A stretch of 64,000 bases of DNA from Thalassovita sp. (lineage in GTDB: Bacteria; Pseudomonadota; Alphaproteobacteria; Rhodobacterales; Rhodobacteraceae). The translations under genes were made by a program, and so were the position numbers. Positions 38,513-45,400 of the stretch are shown here, in pieces. The stretch covers positions 1,736,001 to 1,800,000 of the forward strand of contig NZ_OY829290.1 in assembly GCF_963691685.1 (NCBI RefSeq), read 5' to 3'. Position 1 is the stretch's first letter, and each line of letters begins with the position of its first letter. The notes below the pieces were generated by a model, which was not told the origin of the DNA, made no database searches, and saw nothing but the letters and a program-made list of their open reading frames with translations.

Positions 38513-38522
38513 AAGGGCCGGG

Positions 38523-39290
38523 TTAGGTGCCCAGCAGCATCGGCGCGCTGTCCCAAATCAGCTTCACCCCTGTGAGGGCCAGAAAGCCATAGACCAGCTT
38601 CACAAAGCTATTCTGGTCCAATCGGCCGTGCAGGTAGGTGCCCAGAAAAATGCCCGCCACCAGCATTGGTGCGATGATGGCGCTGACCTGCAGGCTGCAC
38701 CAGGTCAGCTGGCCCATCCCGGCGTAAGCGGCTGTTTTGATGGCGTTTAGCACGAAGAAGAACATCGTGTTGGTGCCAACAAACTGCGATTTCTCCATAT
38801 TCTGGCTCAAGAGGTAGCCTTTGACCGGCGGGCCGCCGGCATGGGCGATAAAGCTGGTGAAGCCGGAGATCGCGCCAAGGGAAAACACCACAGGGGCAGG
38901 GGTTGTACGGCTGCGGGCGGCGGGCGGTCCCAGCAGGACAAAACCGGCCACCAGCATCAGGGCCATGATCCCCACGGCCAGTCGGATCACCTCGGCCGAC
39001 ATCCAGGAAAACCCGATTGCGCCTAATGCTAGCCCGGCAAAAGCCCCGGGCAGCATCATCGCAACAACCCGGCCCTGCCAGTGGCGCCGGTAGTGCCAGA
39101 CAATCCAGATGTCCATGATCAACAGGATCGGCATCACCACCGCGGCGGCAAACTGCGGTGTGACAAACAGCGACAGGATCGGCACCTGCATCACCCCCAG
39201 CCCACCGGCAAAGCCGCTTTTGTAAATGCCGGTCAGAACAACCGTCAAGGCAGCGACGAAGAAGAAGGCGGTGGGCAGGGTGGTGAGCAT
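38523..39290 (-). CDS. TauE/SafE family membrane exporter
   Basis: A 255-residue membrane protein with about eight helices and the family's early G-x-G-G-G-V/L-type motif (here F-A-G-G-L-G-V-M-Q-V-P) and a later P-P-V-K-G-Y-L-L region. Members carry sulfite, sulfoacetate or other organic anions. The frame continues upstream, but only the start at 39290 gives the normal N-terminal helix. It is divergent from a LysR gene 93 bases away, its probable regulator. Confidence 0.86.
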   Translation of the reverse strand: MLTTLPTAFFFVAALTVVLTGIYKSGFAGGLGVMQVPILSLFVTPQFAAAVVMPILLIMDIWIVWHYRRHWQGRVVAMMLPGAFAGLALGAIGFSWMSAEVIRLAVGIMALMLVAGFVLLGPPAARSRTTPAPVVFSLGAISGFTSFIAHAGGPPVKGYLLSQNMEKSQFVGTNTMFFFVLNAIKTAAYAGMGQLTWCSLQVSAIIAPMLVAGIFLGTYLHGRLDQNSFVKLVYGFLALTGVKLIWDSAPMLLGT

Positions 39291-39345
39291 CGGGAGGATC
39301 CTTTGGATACCCTGCAGATAGGGGCTTGGATGAAATCTTTGAAAT

Positions 39346-39368
39346 GATTTATATTGGTTTAATAAATC
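39346..39368. promoter_or_regulatory. LysR-type operator in the TauE-LysR divergent region
   Basis: GATTTAT (39346-39352) and ATAAATC (39362-39368) form a perfect 7-bp inverted repeat with a 9-base spacer. It lies 16 bases before the LysR start and 56 bases before the exporter start. Its size and position match a LysR activator/autorepressor site. Confidence 0.6.
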
Positions 39369-39383
39369 GTAAATGGAGATTTT

Positions 39384-40238
39384 ATGCTGGATCCACGCGC
39401 GCTGGACAGTTTTGTTGTCGCAGCAGAAACCCTGAACTTTTCCGAGGCCGCCGCCCGGCGCAACACGGTGCAATCGGCCATCAGTGCGCAGATCCGAAAG
39501 CTGGAGGAGCAGCTGGGCCAGCGCCTGATTGATCGCGGACGCGGGCAGGCGATGTCTCTGACCGCTGAGGGGCGGGCGTTTCTGGCCTATGCGCAGCGGA
39601 TCCTGAACCTTTCGGATGAGGCGATGGCGATGATGCAGGCGCCGAAGGAACAGCGGGTCATCCGGCTGGGGACCAATGTGACCCTGGCCATGTCGGTGGT
39701 GGCGCGGGCGCTGAAGGGATTTGCGCCTGAAAACCCAAATGTGAAGATCGAGATTCTCTGCGATCGCTCGGACGGGCTGCTGCCCAAACTGGAAGCGGGG
39801 GAGATTGATCTGGCGCTGATGATGGATCAGGGCAAACGGGCAGATCGCGTTTTTGTCGAACATGATCAGCTGATCTGGGTGGCGGGCCCGGGGTTCACCC
39901 TACAGCCCGATCAGGAGGTGCCGCTGGTGTTTCTGAGTGACGGGCGCGATCTGCGGGCCTATGCCTTTGCGGCGCTGGATCGGATTGGCCGGCGCGGCAC
40001 CATCGCGCATTCCAGCCCCCATCCGATGGGGGTGCGGTCCTTTGTGGTGGCGGATCTGGCGGCAACGGTTCTGCCCTCACGGGCCATCGTCGCGCCGCTG
40101 CGGCGGTTGGGGGATGAGGAGGGTCTGCCTGAGCTGGGCGGCATCGGCATTGCGCTTTATCAGCGGATGCAGGGGGCACGGCCCGAGCTAGAAGGGTTCG
40201 CTCAAACCCTGCATGAGGAGATGCAGGCCGTCCCTTGA
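39384..40238 (+). CDS. LysR-family transcriptional regulator
   Basis: A 284-residue regulator. The winged helix-turn-helix is at residues 5-65 (L-D-S-F-V-V-A-A-E-T-L-N-F-S-E-A-A, then A-I-S-A-Q-I-R-K-L-E-E-Q-L-G). The inducer domain is at about 90-280. TGGAGAT precedes the ATG. Divergence from the TauE-type gene and a dyad in the shared gap indicate that it controls that exporter and itself. The inducer is unknown. Confidence 0.92.
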   Translation: MLDPRALDSFVVAAETLNFSEAAARRNTVQSAISAQIRKLEEQLGQRLIDRGRGQAMSLTAEGRAFLAYAQRILNLSDEAMAMMQAPKEQRVIRLGTNVTLAMSVVARALKGFAPENPNVKIEILCDRSDGLLPKLEAGEIDLALMMDQGKRADRVFVEHDQLIWVAGPGFTLQPDQEVPLVFLSDGRDLRAYAFAALDRIGRRGTIAHSSPHPMGVRSFVVADLAATVLPSRAIVAPLRRLGDEEGLPELGGIGIALYQRMQGARPELEGFAQTLHEEMQAVP

Positions 40239-40265
40239 CCCAACCTACGCATCAGTCGGCGGCGA

Positions 40266-40616
40266 TCAGCGGGGGATCACGCCGATTTCGTTTAGGATCT
40301 TTTCAATCTCAGAATTGGGATCTTTGGGCCGCACGTCCGCCTTCAACGCGTCAAACCGCTTGCGCAGGGCTTTTTTCTCATCACCCTGACAGTCATTCCA
40401 GGGCCGGCCCTGTAGCCCCATAACCAGGGCGTAATATCCGATGAAATGAGGTTTGCTGCCGGTTTCCAGCAGCCGTTTATAGGCCGCATCGGCGCCCATC
40501 TCACGCAGGGCGTCAGCAGTAGTGATCCCCGCCCGGGCAAAAACTTCGTCGCTCTTGGGGCCGAGGTTTCGGATCGTGCTCACGGGGGAGGTTTCTGAGG
40601 GCATGCTGGCAGTCAT
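40266..40616 (-). CDS. TfoX C-terminal domain protein
   Basis: A 116-residue protein consisting of the TfoX C-terminal, helix-hairpin-helix-like domain: I-R-N-L-G-P-K-S, then F-A-R-A-G-I-T-T-A-D-A-L-R-E-M-G-A and H-F-I-G-Y-Y-A-L-V-M-G-L-Q-G-R-P-W. A charged tail of about 30 residues follows. The start could be 40616 or 40604; neither has a strong ribosome binding site. Together with the N-terminal-domain protein at 24636 it shows the two Sxy halves as separate genes. Confidence 0.78.
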   Translation of the reverse strand: MTASMPSETSPVSTIRNLGPKSDEVFARAGITTADALREMGADAAYKRLLETGSKPHFIGYYALVMGLQGRPWNDCQGDEKKALRKRFDALKADVRPKDPNSEIEKILNEIGVIPR

Positions 40617-40695
40617 GGCCCCGGTGTAACCCGTGGCGCGCATCAGGTCACGCGCGCATTCTTCTCTCCTGACAGGGAGCTGTCAGCAGAGGTCT

Positions 40696-40824
40696 TTAGA
40701 TCATCGCAAAGTCAGTGAACACAAAACGCGGATGATGGGTGCGTTTGTCATGAGTAGGCGCCTGCGGGGTGGCGCCAGCCTGCGGCGGCGTGGCTTTCGA
40801 ATTGGGTTTTACGATCTGGGCCAT
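40696..40824 (-). CDS. 42-residue protein of unknown function
   Basis: A short frame preceded by a near-perfect Shine-Dalgarno AGGAGG, six bases before the ATG. The 42-residue product is Pro/Ala/Thr-rich (S-K-A-T-P-P-Q-A-G-A-T-P-Q-A-P-T). It then has a basic His-rich patch (H-D-K-R-T-H-H-P-R) and a hydrophobic end (F-V-F-T-D-F-A-M-I). It occupies an otherwise empty 458-bp gap. No family is recognised. The strong ribosome binding site is the main support; the base composition is coding-like but the frame is short. Confidence 0.5.
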   Translation of the reverse strand: MAQIVKPNSKATPPQAGATPQAPTHDKRTHHPRFVFTDFAMI

Positions 40825-41074
40825 CTGGGGCCTCCTTTCTAAAAGGGAGGTCCGGGCGTTTCTCCATTGCATCCTTGGGCACGAAGTATCGCTCGGGCCT
40901 TATAGAAAGATTACGTAAAATTGTGACGAATTTCAGGCGCGCAAAGGCCGATTTCGCTGCACCATTCGGACAGGAGATAGGCAAAAGGTTAGGCGCGCTT
41001 TGCGACCAAAGTCGGGTGCCGGGGCGGGGGAGGTCACCCCGGCGTGCAAGGTGATGTCAGACCTCAATCTGAGA

Positions 41075-42697
41075 TCAGCTGTTGATCAGCGCCTCGCCAA
41101 ACTGCTCGCGCAGCTTGTTTTTCAGAACCTTGCCGGTGCCGCCGATCGGCAGCGCATCGGTGAAGACCACCTTGTCAGGAATCTGCCACTTGGCGATTTT
41201 GCCGTCGTAAAAGGCCAGCAGCTCGTCTTCGCTGACCGTGGCGCCTTCGGCCAGCAGCACAACCAGAACCGGGCGCTCGTCCCATTTCTCATGCCGGGCG
41301 GCAATGGCGGCGGCATTGGCAACGGCAGGATGACCCACGGCGATGTTTTCCAGCTCCACGGTTGAGATCCATTCGCCACCGGACTTGATGATGTCCTTTG
41401 AGCGGTCGCGGATGATCATGTAGCCATCCGGATCAATCGTGGCCACGTCGCCGGTGTCAAACCAGCCATCTGCGGTCAGCGCGCTGTCTTCCATCATGAA
41501 GTAGCTGTCGACAATCCAATGGCCGCGGATCTGCAGCTCGCCCTGGGTTTCGCCGTCATTGGGCAGGGTGTTGCCCTCCTCATCGACCAGACGCAGCTCC
41601 ACCCCATAGGGCGGGCGGCCCTGGCCTTCGCGTATCTTGTTCTGCTCGGCCACACTCAGGTCGCTGTGTTTCTGCAGCAGGTTGTTCAGGGTGCCCAGCG
41701 GGCTGGTTTCCGTCATGCCCCAGGCATGCACCACGGTGGTGGCGTATTTTTCCCGGAAGGTTTCGATCATCGAGGGCGGGCAGGCCGAGCCCCCGATCAC
41801 GGTGCGTTCCAGGCTTTCAGCTTTCGATCCGCGCGCCTCCAGCGCCTGCAGCAGCCCCATCCAGATGGTCGGCACACCCAGCGCCAGCGTGATCGCTTCG
41901 CCGTCGATCAGGCCCGCCAGGTTGTCACCATCCAGATTTGGACCGGGCAGCACCAGTTTGGCGCCGGTGGCCGCAGCAATATAGGGAACGCCCCAGGCGT
42001 TGACGTGGAACATCGGAACCACAGGCATCACACTGTCACGTGCCGAAATCGCCAGACCATCGGGCTGGTTGCCGCCAATCGAATGCAGAACGGTCGAGCG
42101 GTGGGTGTAAAGAACCCCCTTGGGATGGCCCGTGGTGCCAGAGGTGTAGCAGAGCGAGGAGGGCGTGGTCTCCTCAAGCGCCGGCCAGACGTAATCGGCA
42201 TCCGCATCGGCGATCAGCTCATCATAGAATTTCAGACCCGGGATTTGCGCTGCAGCCTCTTCATCACGCGGCCCCATCAGCACCACATGTTTCACGGTTT
42301 TCAAATGTGCGCCTAGTTTGGCGGCCACCGGCAGGAAGGTGCGATCAAGGAACAGAACCTGATCCTCGGCGTGGTTGATGATGTAAATCAGCTGTTCAGG
42401 GAACAGACGCGGGTTGATCGTGTGGCAGACCATGCCAGCACCGGCGACGCCAAAGTAAATCTCCAGATGGCGGCGGTTGTTCCATGCGATGGTCGCGCAG
42501 CGCGCGCCTTGTTCCAGACCCAGCGCCTCCAGCGCGGCGGCCAGCCGGCGGGCATTGCCCTCAACCTCACCCCAGGTGCTGCGGGCAATCTCGCCCGTGG
42601 TTTCCACAGAAACCACCTCGGTTGCGGCGTGGTAACGGGCGGCATGGCTGATAAGCGAGCTGATGGTCAGCTGCTGATGCATCATGGAACCAAGCAT
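41075..42697 (-). CDS. Acyl-CoA synthetase (AMP-forming, medium/long chain)
   Basis: A 540-residue ANL-superfamily ligase activating a fatty acid via acyl-AMP to acyl-CoA. The P-loop-like motif is Y-T-S-G-T-T-G-H-P-K-G-V (about residues 185-196). Further motifs are W-G-M-T-E-T-S-P-L-G, D-G-W-F-D-T-G-D-V-A and the hinge R-D-R-S-K-D-I-I-K-S-G-G-E-W-I, and the catalytic Lys is in G-G-T-G-K-V-L-K. An AGGAGGA ribosome binding site supports the start at 42697, though the frame is open to 42799. Chain-length preference is not determined. No beta-oxidation genes are adjacent. Confidence 0.92.
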   Translation of the reverse strand: MLGSMMHQQLTISSLISHAARYHAATEVVSVETTGEIARSTWGEVEGNARRLAAALEALGLEQGARCATIAWNNRRHLEIYFGVAGAGMVCHTINPRLFPEQLIYIINHAEDQVLFLDRTFLPVAAKLGAHLKTVKHVVLMGPRDEEAAAQIPGLKFYDELIADADADYVWPALEETTPSSLCYTSGTTGHPKGVLYTHRSTVLHSIGGNQPDGLAISARDSVMPVVPMFHVNAWGVPYIAAATGAKLVLPGPNLDGDNLAGLIDGEAITLALGVPTIWMGLLQALEARGSKAESLERTVIGGSACPPSMIETFREKYATTVVHAWGMTETSPLGTLNNLLQKHSDLSVAEQNKIREGQGRPPYGVELRLVDEEGNTLPNDGETQGELQIRGHWIVDSYFMMEDSALTADGWFDTGDVATIDPDGYMIIRDRSKDIIKSGGEWISTVELENIAVGHPAVANAAAIAARHEKWDERPVLVVLLAEGATVSEDELLAFYDGKIAKWQIPDKVVFTDALPIGGTGKVLKNKLREQFGEALINS

Positions 42698-42894
42698 CGG
42701 ATCCTCCTCCTGATGACATATGTGTCGTTTTCGATGACGTGAAACAATGCGCAGGGGTTTGTCCAGAAACCGGGCGTTAAGACGCCGCGTCATTTCCAAA
42801 TTGTGACGCAGCGGCAGCTTGCGCGCCCCCGCGCCCGCCCGCAGGGGGAAGTGGCTTGACCATCGCGCCAGCCCCCCCTAATCAGGACCCACGG

Positions 42895-42970
42895 GGGCCT
42901 GTAGCTCAACGGTTAGAGCAGAGCGCTCATAACGCTTTGGTTGCGGGTTCAAATCCTGCCGGGCCTACCA
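42895..42970 (+). tRNA. tRNA with anticodon CAU, probably tRNA-Ile2
   Basis: A 76-base cloverleaf with encoded CCA. The 7-bp acceptor arm has two G-U pairs. The anticodon stem is GAGCG/CGCTT with loop CTCATAA, and the T arm is GCGGG/CCTGC with TTCAAAT. The anticodon stem-loop and discriminator A look more like tRNA-Ile(CAU), whose C34 is changed to lysidine by TilS, than elongator tRNA-Met, but Met is not excluded. The integrase gene lies directly downstream. Confidence 0.92.
42945..42970 (+). other. Likely attL at the tRNA 3' end
   Basis: The T arm and 3' acceptor strand of the CAU tRNA are the usual crossover segment for tyrosine integrases. The integrase gene ends 76 bases away, and all sequence to its right is phage-like. 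The matching attR is beyond the window, so the core cannot be delimited. Confidence 0.55.
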
Positions 42971-43008
42971 CCCATCCCCTATTTTTGTTTTATTTCATAT
43001 GCTTAGGT

Positions 43009-43047
43009 TAAAAAGTGTCCCACGAAAAATTGGGCGTGGGACACTTT
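43009..43047 (-). terminator. Terminator of the leftward prophage operon
   Basis: A perfect 13-bp stem (43012-43024 with 43035-43047) overlaps the integrase stop codon. On the minus strand it ends in a T run. It closes the leftward transcript before the tRNA. Confidence 0.85.
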
Positions 43048-44125
43048 ACCAATCCATACCCTCAAGTTTTCGCATCGCATCGGCTGCCAAACGCCAGCGC
43101 TCGACGCCCTGAGTATAGACCTCTGAGGTCTTGGCTTGCGTGTGGCCGTGTATGGTCATGATTTGATACTGAGTGCATCCCTCATGGGCGAGTAGGTGGC
43201 CGGTGGCCTTGCGGATGCCGTGGCTGGACAGCCCTTTAAGGCCCGCCTGGTCGCACCATTTGCTCATTCTATTGCGCAAACCCTCTGGGGATTTGAACGG
43301 CTTCCCGTAGTCAGTCAGAAGGTAAGTTTCACCCAAAACGTTGGCGGCGCGACTTGCACGGTAAAGGGGCGGCATCATGGGGATGATAACCTCAGCGGAT
43401 CCCTTTTTCTTGGGTTGCCAGCGAATCGCCCGGACCCCATCAATCTCAATCTCATTCCGGCGCCCCAGGCGCACTGCATCGCTGATCCGACACGCCGTAA
43501 ACATGAAAAGCGTAAGTGCTAGGTGTGCAGTTGTTCCCGGCGGGTGGGCTTGCTTGAACTTCTTGAGGTCTTCAATAGTCCAGGGCTTTGCCCCACCCTT
43601 ACCAGGATTGATCTTGCCAACCGTAGCTGCGGGGTTCAGGTCGCATATCCCGCGCTCTATCGCCCAGACGTACATTGCCCGAATGGTTTTGACCATGTTG
43701 TCAGCCGCACCGGGGGTCGATGCCATGCTGTCGCGATATTCGATAAGCTTCTCTGGCGGCATGTCGATGGAATAGTCGCCGTATTCATTGGCGAGGCGTA
43801 CTAGGAATGAGCGGCGTTGTTTGAGCGTGTCCGGTGACATGAGTTCGTTTTTGACCAGGTCTTCCATCGCCGCTAGGTACTTGAAGCGAAGCCAGTTGAT
43901 CGACCGTGGGATCGCGCGGGCTTCCGGCGCAACCGTATTGCCTGGTTCGATGCCAGCACGTGCAGCGAAGTATTGCTCAGTGAAATCGGGATTTCCTGGA
44001 ACGGCTTTAATCCGAATGCGCTTTCGTTTGTTGCCCTCGACGCGCACCCGATAGCGGACCTGCCCAGACGGCAAGCGCTCTATTAGCAGGCCGGGAAATT
44101 CAATCTTCACCATTGCGTAACTCAC
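43046..44125 (-). CDS. Prophage tyrosine integrase
   Basis: A 359-residue tyrosine recombinase that integrates and excises the prophage. It has an N-terminal arm-binding/core-binding part (1-165) and a catalytic part (175-345). The visible active site is Arg213 (A-C-R-I-S-D), Lys near 240, His302 and Arg305 (S-H-G-I-R-K), His328 (I-H-G-H) and Tyr337 (E-V-Y-T-Q), so it appears intact. It is the last gene of the leftward operon and starts one base after the stop of a small gene, suggesting coupling. A second ATG four codons in is possible. Confidence 0.95.
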   Translation of the reverse strand: MSYAMVKIEFPGLLIERLPSGQVRYRVRVEGNKRKRIRIKAVPGNPDFTEQYFAARAGIEPGNTVAPEARAIPRSINWLRFKYLAAMEDLVKNELMSPDTLKQRRSFLVRLANEYGDYSIDMPPEKLIEYRDSMASTPGAADNMVKTIRAMYVWAIERGICDLNPAATVGKINPGKGGAKPWTIEDLKKFKQAHPPGTTAHLALTLFMFTACRISDAVRLGRRNEIEIDGVRAIRWQPKKKGSAEVIIPMMPPLYRASRAANVLGETYLLTDYGKPFKSPEGLRNRMSKWCDQAGLKGLSSHGIRKATGHLLAHEGCTQYQIMTIHGHTQAKTSEVYTQGVERWRLAADAMRKLEGMDW

Positions 44126-44299
44126 TTACCAAGATTTAGGCGCACGTTCCCCTTTCGGGGCGGGCTCGGCCTTGGTGTCTGATGCAATGATCCGCACAGA
44201 TCCTTTTGAGATCTCGATTTCGCGGATCGGAAGGCCAAATTCCTCGACCGCCTTGAGGGCGCGATGGATTTCAACTTGGGTTGCCCATGCTTTCGGCAT
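44126..44299 (-). CDS. Small prophage protein, 57 residues
   Basis: A short gene between the integrase and the 112-residue gene, with GAGGGGAA before its ATG. The product begins M-P-K-A-W-A-T-Q-V-E-I-H-R-A-L-K, is predicted helix then strand (I-R-E-I-E-I-S-K-G-S-V-R-I-I), and ends in a basic Pro-rich tail. The position next to int might suggest an excisionase, but no winged-helix pattern is clear, so the function is unknown. Confidence 0.6.
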   Translation of the reverse strand: MPKAWATQVEIHRALKAVEEFGLPIREIEISKGSVRIIASDTKAEPAPKGERAPKSW

Positions 44300-44300
44300 A

Positions 44301-44639
44301 TCAGTTCCCCTCTGAAAAATCGACAATATCGGCGTGCCATTGGATTGCTTTCGCGCGCAGATCATCCAGTGATCGCGCCTCGATGCTGGTTTCCTGTTCC
44401 CAGTCACCTGCATAGAGGACCGCTTCGCCCTCTCTGTCGGCTTCGAAATGGATGAGAAGTAACAGCCCATCAATTCGCCAAAGCTCCTCTGGGCAGCCGC
44501 AGTCGTCACTCGGCAGCCGCGCTAACAGGGCAACGGGCGGTGCGCCAGGTGTGGTGTTTTCTGTAAATGAGACACGGATGCTCTCTAGCTCTGTGGCGCC
44601 CTCAGAGGAGATAAAGGTCCTTCCAGAGAATTTCGTCAT
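44301..44639 (-). CDS. Prophage protein of unknown function, 112 residues
   Basis: A 112-residue acidic protein (many D and E) with no recognised domain. It carries a C-G-C-P pattern near residue 47 and a hydrophobic strand L-L-L-L-I-H-F. Its start overlaps the preceding stop (ATGA) and its stop is one base before the next start, so it is embedded in the leftward operon. An in-frame ATG seven codons upstream is less likely. Confidence 0.65.
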   Translation of the reverse strand: MTKFSGRTFISSEGATELESIRVSFTENTTPGAPPVALLARLPSDDCGCPEELWRIDGLLLLIHFEADREGEAVLYAGDWEQETSIEARSLDDLRAKAIQWHADIVDFSEGN

Positions 44640-44863
44640 GGTCCTTGCTCCTTTGGCCAATGAGGGCAGGTTTCAAATTCGCTTTCGTCGCGCCCGCAGG
44701 TTTCGCAGGCGTTGATGGTGAAGCCCGAGACCTTGCAGCCTTGTTCGGCGATCTCGGCTTCGCGTAGCTGCAAGAATGCTCGTTCACGCTCCTGCAGCGC
44801 ACTCTCGGCCCGGGCCCTGGCCTTATTGTAGTTGGCGCGCAGGTGTTCAATTGTGGCTTTCAT
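44636..44863 (-). CDS. Prophage protein with coiled coil and Cys-rich tail
   Basis: A 75-residue protein. Residues 1-45 form a charged helix (L-R-A-N-Y-N-K-A-R-A-R-A-E-S-A-L-Q-E). Residues 47-70 carry four Cys (one single, then C-E-T-C, then one before P-H-W), which could bind zinc. It overlaps the next gene by four bases and the preceding 48-residue gene by 17. The function is unknown. Confidence 0.6.
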   Translation of the reverse strand: MKATIEHLRANYNKARARAESALQERERAFLQLREAEIAEQGCKVSGFTINACETCGRDESEFETCPHWPKEQGP

Positions 44864-44993
44864 GAGTGGAGACCTTGGGTGCTTCTTGGCGTTGTGAAGG
44901 TTCTGCGATGCTTTCCATGTTCGGTGGGCAATGGTGGACCTGGTCGCACGTGGCCTGTGCGAGGTCTGCTGCTGAACATAAGCCGTCAAACAT
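44847..44993 (-). CDS. Possible small prophage gene, 48 residues
   Basis: A 48-codon frame preceded by GGGAGAG five bases before the ATG. The product has four Cys in its first half and an acidic, Pro-rich second half. It fills the gap between the Acb2/Tad1 candidate and the 75-residue gene and overlaps the latter by 17 bases. It is too short to be certain. No family is recognised. Confidence 0.42.
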   Translation of the reverse strand: MFDGLCSAADLAQATCDQVHHCPPNMESIAEPSQRQEAPKVSTHESHN

Positions 44994-45014
44994 GGTGGCT
45001 CTCCCGGCGCACCT

Positions 45015-45046
45015 CGCTGGCCCCGCACCGGCAGGGCCAGAAAGAG
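45015..45046. repeat. 32-nt direct repeat, copy A, with hairpin
   Basis: This differs from copy B (45360-45391) at one base of 32. Inside it CTGGCCC (45017-45023) pairs with GGGCCAG (45034-45040). It sits immediately after the stop of the Acb2/Tad1 candidate gene (minus strand). Confidence 0.85.
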
Positions 45047-45049
45047 ACG

Positions 45050-45319
45050 TCAGGCCAAGTGGGCAGTGGCTGCTGAAACCGCAAACATGCAGGCACCCTG
45101 AACTTCAGTGATTGCAATTGTGGCTTCGCGCGCGCCGCTCTCGCCTTGATCTCTGATCTGTTCACACTCTGAGATGAGCGCGGCTGCCAGCGACTTGATC
45201 CGGTCAACCTGGGGCAGGGATGAGGGATTGAAGCGGAGACGCACGGTTTTCATCGCGCTGTCGGTTACGGGTGTCTTGGCGTCCATTGCTGCGCCGGTTT
45301 TGATTTCTACGTGACCCAT
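45050..45319 (-). CDS. Candidate Acb2/Tad1-family cyclic-nucleotide sponge
   Basis: An 89-residue protein. From residue 30 the pattern is R-F-N-P-S-S-L-P-Q-V-D-R-I-K, a helix to about 58, then G-A-R-E-A-T-I-A-I-T-E-V-Q-G-A-C-M-F-A-V-type helix ending S-A-A-T. This F-N-P-S-x-x-P-x-V-D-x-I-K plus A-I-T-x-x-x-x-A-x-M-x-A-V-x-A architecture is what I recall for small phage proteins with the Acb2/Tad1 helical hairpin. T4 Vs.4 (Acb2) ends in a similar helix. Known members bind cyclic di/trinucleotides or cADPR-type signals and so block CBASS or Thoeris defence. The assignment is by memory of pattern, not alignment. It is flanked on both sides by a 32-nt repeat. The start at 45319 follows AGGAGA; the frame is open upstream. 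Confidence 0.6.
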   Translation of the reverse strand: MGHVEIKTGAAMDAKTPVTDSAMKTVRLRFNPSSLPQVDRIKSLAAALISECEQIRDQGESGAREATIAITEVQGACMFAVSAATAHLA

Positions 45320-45359
45320 AGTGGTCTCCTTTGTTTGGGTGGTCGGACCTATCGTCCGT

Positions 45360-45391
45360 CGCTGGCCCCGCAACGGCAGGGCCAGAAAGAG
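45360..45391. repeat. 32-nt direct repeat, copy B, with hairpin
   Basis: It matches copy A (45015-45046) at 31 of 32 bases; its stem is 45362-45368 with 45379-45385. It lies between the NYN gene stop and the Acb2/Tad1 candidate start. Confidence 0.85.
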
Positions 45392-45400
45392 GCGATAGGG

